A stretch of DNA of 64,000 bases, taken from assembly GCF_000577275.2 (NCBI RefSeq), contig NZ_HG916852.1:1677001-1741000 (forward strand), given 5' to 3'. A program made the position numbers and the translations under genes. The notes under the pieces are model-generated. The model ran no database searches. It saw only the letters and a list, made by a program, of their open reading frames with translations, and was not told where the DNA came from. The first letter of the stretch is position 1, and the number at the start of each line of letters is the position of its first letter. Shown here piece by piece: positions 58,765 to 64,000 of the stretch. Source of the stretch: Rhizobium favelukesii. Lineage in GTDB: Bacteria > Pseudomonadota > Alphaproteobacteria > Rhizobiales > Rhizobiaceae.

Positions 58765-59675
58765 AATTCGAGGGGATCTATACCCCGGCCGTTACTCCGC
58801 TCGATGAGAGTGGACAGATCGACCGGAAGGCTTTCGCGGCTGTGCTGGAGTCGCTGATCGAGGCGGGGGTCCACGGCATCATCGTCGGCGGATCGACCGG
58901 CGAGTACTATTCTCAGACCAGCCAGGAGCGTTTTGACCTCGCGTCCTACGCCAAGCAGGTAATCGGGAGCCGCTTGCCACTCGTCGTCGGAACGGGCGCA
59001 ACACGGACCGAGGATTCGGTGGAATACGCGAAGGCCGCCAAGGAGATCGGCGCGGACGCGATCCTGGTTTCGACGCCTCCCTATGCGCTTCCGACCGAGC
59101 GGGAAAATGCCGTTCACGCGCTCACAGTCGACCGTGCGGCCAATCTGCCGATCATGCTCTACAACTATCCGGCCCGCATGGGCGTGATGATGGGTAAGGA
59201 CTATTTTTCACGAGTCGGCAAGTCAAAGAACGTCGTCGCCATTAAGGAAAGTTCCGGCGACATGGGCAACTTGCATCTTCTTGCCAGGACGTTCCCACAC
59301 ATCTCGCTCTCCTGTGGATGGGACGACCAGGCGCTCGAGTTCTTCGCATGGGGCGCGAGAAGCTGGGTGTGCGCCGGATCGAATTTCCTGCCGCGGGAGC
59401 ACGTCGCTCTCTACGAGGCCTGTGTTCGCGAGAAGAACTTCGACAAGGGCCGCGCGATCATGACCGCGATGTTGCCGCTGATGGATTTCCTCGAATGCGG
59501 CAAGTTTGTCCAGTCGATCAAGCACGGCTGCGAAATCATCGGGCTCAAAACCGGATCGGTGCGTGCGCCGCTGCGGTCTCTCAACTCCGAAGAAAAGCGA
59601 ACACTCCAGACTGTCGTCTCCACATTGAAGCGAACGGTCGGTCAGATCACCTCGGGAGCCAATCGTCATGCATGA
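58761..59675 (+). CDS. DapA-family lyase/aldolase
   Basis: 304 aa from the GTG at 58761. GIYTPAVTPLDESGQIDRKA, GIIVGGSTGEYYSQTSQERF (GGSTGE), LPIMLYNYPARMGV with the catalytic-Tyr context, and NVVAIKESSGDMGNLHLLAR with the Schiff-base Lys. It could be a dihydrodipicolinate synthase paralogue or a catabolic member such as hydroxy-pyrroline-carboxylate deaminase; the neighbours point to catabolism. Confidence 0.85.
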   Translation: MKFEGIYTPAVTPLDESGQIDRKAFAAVLESLIEAGVHGIIVGGSTGEYYSQTSQERFDLASYAKQVIGSRLPLVVGTGATRTEDSVEYAKAAKEIGADAILVSTPPYALPTERENAVHALTVDRAANLPIMLYNYPARMGVMMGKDYFSRVGKSKNVVAIKESSGDMGNLHLLARTFPHISLSCGWDDQALEFFAWGARSWVCAGSNFLPREHVALYEACVREKNFDKGRAIMTAMLPLMDFLECGKFVQSIKHGCEIIGLKTGSVRAPLRSLNSEEKRTLQTVVSTLKRTVGQITSGANRHA

Positions 59676-61185
59676 ACCGTTGACCGCCGCCGAATACAAG
59701 GCGATCGCCGCCGAACTGCAGTTTCCGACAAACGCGTTCATCGATGGTGCATTCCGTCCGGCGAATTCCGGCAAGATTTTCAAGTCCAAGAACCCCGCGA
59801 CGGGAGAGACGCTTGCCAAAATTGCCGCCTGCGACAGCACGGATGTCGACTATGCCGTGCTCAAGGCGAGGGAGGCGTTCGATGACGGTCGCTGGCGGCT
59901 GAGGTCCCCCTCCGAGCGCAAGGAGGTTCTCCTGAAGCTCGCCAGACTAATCGAGTGCAATCGCCATGAGCTTGCCGTCATGGAAAGCCTCGATAGTGGC
60001 AAGCCGATCCGCGAGTGCCAGACGGTTGACGTCCCCGATACCATCCATACGCTGCGCTGGCATGCCGAGTTGATCGACAAGCTCTATGACAACACGGCGC
60101 CGGTCGGACCGAATGCGCTGACGATGATCGTGCGCGAGCCCGTTGGCGTCGTCGGCTGCGTTCTGCCGTGGAACTTCCCGCTGCTCATGCTCGCTTGGAA
60201 GATAGGCCCGGCACTTGCCGCGGGATGCTCCGTCGTCGTGAAGCCCGCCGACGACACGACGCTGACGACGCTTCGCGTCGCCGAACTGGCTCATGAGGCA
60301 GGCGTCCCTGCCGGCGTCTTCAACGTCGTAACTGGCAGCGGCAAGGAGGTCGGCGAGCCGCTTGGCATGCACATGGACGTCGACATGGTCGCCTTTACGG
60401 GCTCGACTCCAACGGGGCGTTGCTTCCTGCGCTATGCGGCGGACTCGAATCTGAAGCGCGTGGTGCTCGAGTGCGGTGGCAAGAACCCGGCGGTGGTTCT
60501 CGACGACGCGGAAGACCTCGACCTTGTCGCCGAGCAGGTCGTCAATGGTGCGTTCTGGAACATGGGCGAGAACTGCTCGGCCACGTCGAGGCTCATCGTG
60601 CATGCCAAAGTCAAGGACGAGCTGCTAAAGCGGATCGGGGCCTACATGCGCGAATGGAAGACGGGCGACCCGCTCGATCCGGAAAACCGCATCGGCGCAC
60701 TCGTCAATAAGGCGCATTTCGAGAAGGTTACGTCCTTCCTCGATGACGCCAAGAAAGAGAAGCTTTCGGTCGCTCATGGCGGCGACACGCGCGACGGCAT
60801 CTTCGTCGAGCCAACGGTTGTCGATGGCGTCACGCCATCGAGCAGGCTGTTCCAGGAGGAGATTTTCGGGCCGGTTCTGTCGGTCACGACCTTCAAGTCC
60901 CTAGCCGAGGCGGTAGGCCTTGCCAACGACACGAACTATGGCCTGACGGCGTCCGTCTACACCGGAAGTCTCCGCAACGCGATCAAGCTCTCGCGCGAGA
61001 TCCGGGCGGGCGTCGTGACGGTCAACTGCTTCGGAGAAGGGGACGCGACTACGCCGTTCGGCGGCTACAAGGAGTCCGGTTTCGGCGGACGCGACAAGTC
61101 GATCTTCGCGCACGACAACTATTGCGAACTGAAGACGATTTGGATCGACGTGTCAGATCGTTCAGTAGACGAGACGATCCGATGA
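59668..61185 (+). CDS. NAD(P)-dependent aldehyde dehydrogenase
   Basis: 505 aa, overlapping the lyase gene by 8 nt. VVGCVLPWNFPLLMLAWKIG, VAFTGSTPTGRCFLRYA, VLECGGKNPAVVLDDAEDLD (Glu), FWNMGENCSATSRLIVHAKV with the catalytic Cys, and EEIFGPVLSVTTFKSLAEAV. Closest in pattern to gamma-glutamyl-aminobutyraldehyde or betaine-type aldehyde dehydrogenases. Confidence 0.9.
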   Translation: MHEPLTAAEYKAIAAELQFPTNAFIDGAFRPANSGKIFKSKNPATGETLAKIAACDSTDVDYAVLKAREAFDDGRWRLRSPSERKEVLLKLARLIECNRHELAVMESLDSGKPIRECQTVDVPDTIHTLRWHAELIDKLYDNTAPVGPNALTMIVREPVGVVGCVLPWNFPLLMLAWKIGPALAAGCSVVVKPADDTTLTTLRVAELAHEAGVPAGVFNVVTGSGKEVGEPLGMHMDVDMVAFTGSTPTGRCFLRYAADSNLKRVVLECGGKNPAVVLDDAEDLDLVAEQVVNGAFWNMGENCSATSRLIVHAKVKDELLKRIGAYMREWKTGDPLDPENRIGALVNKAHFEKVTSFLDDAKKEKLSVAHGGDTRDGIFVEPTVVDGVTPSSRLFQEEIFGPVLSVTTFKSLAEAVGLANDTNYGLTASVYTGSLRNAIKLSREIRAGVVTVNCFGEGDATTPFGGYKESGFGGRDKSIFAHDNYCELKTIWIDVSDRSVDETIR

Positions 61186-62528
61186 CACGGCACGTCATCA
61201 AGCGCCTGCCAGTCGATACCGGCGTCTCGGGCTGGGAAGCGATCAGCGAACGCGGATTTCCCGTCACGGCGCTTGATGGGGATATCACCGCGGACTGGCT
61301 GATCATCGGTGGTGGTTTCGCCGGATTGTCCGCGGCTCGCCGTCTCTCGCAGCATCGCCCGCAGGACAAGATCGTGATCCTGGATGCGCGGGAGTTGGCG
61401 AAGGGGCCGGCGGGTCGAAACTCGGGGTTCATGATCGACGTTCCGCATAATCTATCGTCGGGCGAATACTCCGTCGCTGACGAGGGATCTGCGAAGACCG
61501 AGATCAGGCATAATCGCCTGGCAATCTCTTTCGCGGCAGGCGTCGCAGCCGAGTTTGGACTTTCCGGAGAGACGTTCGATCCTTCTGGAAAGGTGAACGC
61601 AGCGGCCTCCGACAGGGGGTTGGCGCTCAACGACAACTATAGGCGCTCGCTGGAAAAAATCGGAGAAGCGCATCGCGTCCTCGACGCCGGCGAGATGCGG
61701 CGCATGACGGGCTCGACATACTATCGCGGCGGGCTGTTCACGCCCGGCGCCGTCATGATCCAGCCTGCCGACTATATCCGCGGCCTAGCCCGTGGACTCC
61801 GGGGGAAGGTTTCGATCTACGAGCATTCGCCGGTCCTCGAGCTCTCGCGGGAAGGCCGGAACTGGAAGGCCCGGTCGAACCGCGGCTCGGTATCAGCGCC
61901 GAAGGTCATTCTGGGGGTGAACGGCCACATTGAAAGCTTCGGCCATTTCCGCGGCAGGTTGATGCACATCTTCACGTACGCGTCGATGACGGCCGCCTAT
62001 TCGCACAACGAGTTCGGCGGCGACGTGACGGGCGCAGACCGATGGGCGCTGCTGCCTGCGGATCCGATGGGCGCGACTGTCCGCAAGATCACGTCGAACG
62101 GCCGCTCCCGCATCGTCATCAGGACGCGGTTCACCTACAACCCAAGTCTAAAGGTATCCGAGCGGCGTGTCTCTGGCATTGCCGCCGAGCAGCGTCGGTC
62201 CTTCGACGCGCGGTTCCCGGGGATGGAAAGCCTGCCACTGGAATATAGCTGGGCAGGCGCGCTCTGCCTTAGCCGCAACCACGTTCCCGCCTTCGGCGAA
62301 GTCGAGGAGGGGCTGTTTTCCGCGTGCTGCGAGAACGGTCTTGGGACCGTCAAGAGCACGCTTGCGGGCATGATGGCTGCAGATCTCGCGGCCGGTGTCG
62401 GGAGCCCGGAGCTCGATCAGTACAGGAACCAGCCAGAGCCGAGCAGGCTGCCCCCAGAGCCATTTGCATGGTTGGGGGTCAACTCGGTCATTCGATTTCA
62501 GGAATTGCGTGCTGGCCGTGAGGGATGA
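61182..62528 (+). CDS. FAD-dependent amine/amino-acid oxidoreductase (DAO family)
   Basis: 448 aa, start coupled as ATGA. FAD-binding WLIIGGGFAGLSAARRLSQH, DARELAKGPAGRNSGFMIDV, GGLFTPGAVMIQPADYIRGL and the C-terminal FSACCENGLGTVKSTLAGMM. It resembles gamma-glutamylputrescine oxidase (PuuB) and sarcosine-type oxidases. It would feed an aldehyde or imino acid into the adjacent lyase and dehydrogenase. Confidence 0.87.
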   Translation: MTRHVIKRLPVDTGVSGWEAISERGFPVTALDGDITADWLIIGGGFAGLSAARRLSQHRPQDKIVILDARELAKGPAGRNSGFMIDVPHNLSSGEYSVADEGSAKTEIRHNRLAISFAAGVAAEFGLSGETFDPSGKVNAAASDRGLALNDNYRRSLEKIGEAHRVLDAGEMRRMTGSTYYRGGLFTPGAVMIQPADYIRGLARGLRGKVSIYEHSPVLELSREGRNWKARSNRGSVSAPKVILGVNGHIESFGHFRGRLMHIFTYASMTAAYSHNEFGGDVTGADRWALLPADPMGATVRKITSNGRSRIVIRTRFTYNPSLKVSERRVSGIAAEQRRSFDARFPGMESLPLEYSWAGALCLSRNHVPAFGEVEEGLFSACCENGLGTVKSTLAGMMAADLAAGVGSPELDQYRNQPEPSRLPPEPFAWLGVNSVIRFQELRAGREG

Positions 62529-62608
62529 GCCCTCGCCGCGCAATGGTGAAGACTGAGCCTACCGCAAGTCTTCAACGACAATGGGAACGAGAACTAGGAG
62601 TAAGAACA

Positions 62609-63460
62609 ATGAAGACTTTGTGGAAAGCGCTCTGTGCCGCTGCGATGGTCGGCATCAGCATGCTTCCGGCCCGCGCGGAGGAGAAGACCATCAACATGGG
62701 CACGCTGTCCTGGGAAGACCTGACGCCCATCACCGGCATCACGAAGAAGGTGCTTGAGGATGCTGGTTATACCGTCAAGGTGACGGAATTCTCCGAGTGG
62801 GGTATTGCCTACGCGGCTCTGGCCAAGGGGGACATCCAGGTTCTGGCTTCGCAGACCGATTACGTCGCGCAGGACTACTGGGACAAGAACAAGAACCGTC
62901 TCGAGAAGATCTCTCCGGTTTCTCACGGCCTCTACCAGGGCATCGCCGTTCCGAAGTACGTTCCGATCGACTCCCTCGAGCAGCTCAACGAAAATAGCGA
63001 CAAGTTCGGCGGCAAGATTATCGGCATCGAGCCAGGCTCCGGTCTGATGCGTGACTCCTCCAACGCCGTCAAGGACTACGATATAAAGCTGCAGCTCGTC
63101 GAAGGTAGCACTGCGGCGATGACGGCCGCCCTCAAATCGGCATACGATCGCAAGGAGTGGATCGCCGTCACGATCTGGGAACCGTCGTGGATGGTCCAGA
63201 AGTACGCGGTAAAGTATCTCAAGGATCCGAAGGGCATCTTCCCGCCACCGCAAGGCTACTACTGGGTCGGCCAGAAAGGCTTCTCCGAAGAGAACCCGCA
63301 TGCTCGTGAGGTCATGGCAAGCGTCTACGTTCCGATCGCCGACATCACCGCCATCAATGGCGAGGTGAAGGATGGCAAGACTATGGACCAGGCCGTCCAG
63401 GGCTGGGTCGGCGCCCATGCCGACCTGATCAAGCGCTGGGAAAACATCAAGAAGAACTGA
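62609..63460 (+). CDS. Glycine-betaine/choline-type ABC transporter substrate-binding protein
   Basis: 283 aa, AGGAG 9 nt upstream. Signal peptide LWKALCAAAMVGISMLPARA; OpuAC domain: TINMGTLSWEDLTPITGITK, WGIAYAALAKGDIQVLASQT, IIGIEPGSGLMRDSSNAVKD, EWIAVTIWEPSWMVQKYAVK. Trp residues in such positions form the cage for quaternary amines. A hairpin follows before the ATPase gene. Confidence 0.88.
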   Translation: MKTLWKALCAAAMVGISMLPARAEEKTINMGTLSWEDLTPITGITKKVLEDAGYTVKVTEFSEWGIAYAALAKGDIQVLASQTDYVAQDYWDKNKNRLEKISPVSHGLYQGIAVPKYVPIDSLEQLNENSDKFGGKIIGIEPGSGLMRDSSNAVKDYDIKLQLVEGSTAAMTAALKSAYDRKEWIAVTIWEPSWMVQKYAVKYLKDPKGIFPPPQGYYWVGQKGFSEENPHAREVMASVYVPIADITAINGEVKDGKTMDQAVQGWVGAHADLIKRWENIKKN

Positions 63461-63467
63461 TCGCTTC

Positions 63468-63492
63468 GGCCGTCCGATGCTGTCGGGCGGCC
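63468..63492 (+). terminator. Intercistronic hairpin after binding-protein gene
   Basis: GGCCGTCCGA and TCGGGCGGCC (10 pairs, one wobble) around TGCTG. It has no T tract, so more likely an mRNA-stabilising or partial-termination stem that keeps binding-protein expression higher than that of the ATPase. Confidence 0.55.
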
Positions 63493-63544
63493 ACCTTCAA
63501 GCCCAACAAGAGAAGCCAGCACCAATTGGCTCGAGGGGATCGCT

Positions 63545-64000
63545 ATGAAAACCGCAAATGCCGATACCAATGAAGTCCTGATTGACTGCCAATCGCTCTG
63601 GAAGGTCTTCGGAGACAAGTCCGCCGCCGCGATGAAATCCATCAACGCGCGGGGACTTGGGAAGAAACAAGTGCTGAAGGAGTACAACTGCGTCGTCGGC
63701 GTGGCGAACGCCAGCCTGCAGGTCCGGCGCGGCGAGATATTCTGCATCATGGGCCTGTCGGGTAGCGGAAAGTCGACGCTTATCCGCCTTCTCAACAAGC
63801 TGATTACACCGAGTTCCGGAAAGGTGCTCGTAAAGGGCAGGGACATTGCGGCGCTGTCGCCGGTCGAGCTCAGGCAAATGCGCGCCATGAACATCGGCAT
63901 GGTGTTTCAAAGCGTTGCCTTGCTTCCGCATCGCACCGTGCTCGAGAACGCTGCCTTCGGACTGGAGGTTCAGGGCATCTCCAAGCTTGAGCGAAACAAA
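63545..64000 (+). CDS. Betaine/proline ABC transporter ATP-binding protein, 3' end outside window
   Basis: 152 codons visible. A DCQSLWKVFGDKSAAAMKSI start, Walker A CIMGLSGSGKSTLIRLLNKL, and Q-loop IGMVFQSVALLPHRTVLENA match ProV/OpuAA. The insert near residues 25-45 (MKSINARGLGKKQVLKEYNC) is typical of this family. Signature motif and Walker B lie beyond the edge. Confidence 0.9.
   Translation, partial: MKTANADTNEVLIDCQSLWKVFGDKSAAAMKSINARGLGKKQVLKEYNCVVGVANASLQVRRGEIFCIMGLSGSGKSTLIRLLNKLITPSSGKVLVKGRDIAALSPVELRQMRAMNIGMVFQSVALLPHRTVLENAAFGLEVQGISKLERNK

Overview
The window joins most of a temperate, podovirus-like prophage (1 to about 34,000) to about 30 kb of chromosome from a Rhizobiaceae-type alphaproteobacterium (Rhizobium, Agrobacterium or Ensifer). 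The host call rests on gatC/gatA/gatB, ruvX, aat-accC-accB-aroQ, NDUFA12, DUF2155, DUF6105, a second short FtsZ, and high-GC codon use.

Prophage, leftward late block (12,227 to 1): putative TerS, TerL, an HslV-like Ntn hydrolase, portal, a small protein, acidic scaffold, SU10-type major capsid protein, an SGNH hydrolase, small virion proteins, a head-tail adaptor, a second SGNH-like protein whose catalytic residues are lost, and a tail collar/fibre protein cut by the left edge. The element therefore continues to the left of the window. No lysis cassette is recognisable in the part present.

Prophage, rightward blocks: an AAA+ ATPase with a partner gene (12,390-14,448); a leftward RuvC-like resolvase; a 0.5-kb gene-free segment with iterons and an AT-rich tract that looks like a replication origin (15,239-15,555); a run of unknown small genes, many encoding one-helix membrane proteins, with a TerB-like gene and a possible structured RNA (19,307-19,433); an immunity-like switch (XRE repressor opposite an excisionase-type HTH protein); then a replication, recombination and nucleotide module (SNF2-like helicase, DUF550, DUF2800 nuclease, DnaA-domain-IV-like protein, DUF2815 ssDNA-binding protein, family A DNA polymerase, DUF5664, 5'-nucleotidase, prim-pol/helicase) and a tyrosine integrase close to the right end.

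Two genome-wide signals mark the prophage. First, the pentamer TGWCA (TGACA/TGTCA) occurs roughly 10-14 times per kb in both coding directions, against about 2 per kb expected and none in the 1.5-kb host gatB gene. Second, a directional element close to CTTGTGTAAAACACAA sits just upstream of many phage transcription units, in the sense orientation at nearly every site, like a dispersed operator or promoter set.

Chromosome: DUF6105, ruvX and a UPF0173 hydrolase; gatC-gatA; a decayed GNAT gene; a YjhX-like gene; gatB; further GNAT genes, one split by a 1,561-bp IS5-family element whose 4-bp target duplication can be read exactly; NDUFA12 and DUF2155; the leftward aroQ-accB-accC-aat operon; a DsbA-like thioredoxin; an aminotransferase; a PanE-like reductase; ftsZ2; several small and general metabolic genes; and at the right edge a GntR-controlled catabolic operon (DapA-like lyase, aldehyde dehydrogenase, FAD amine oxidase) followed by a betaine-type ABC transporter truncated by the window end. 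No tRNA, rRNA or CRISPR array was found.
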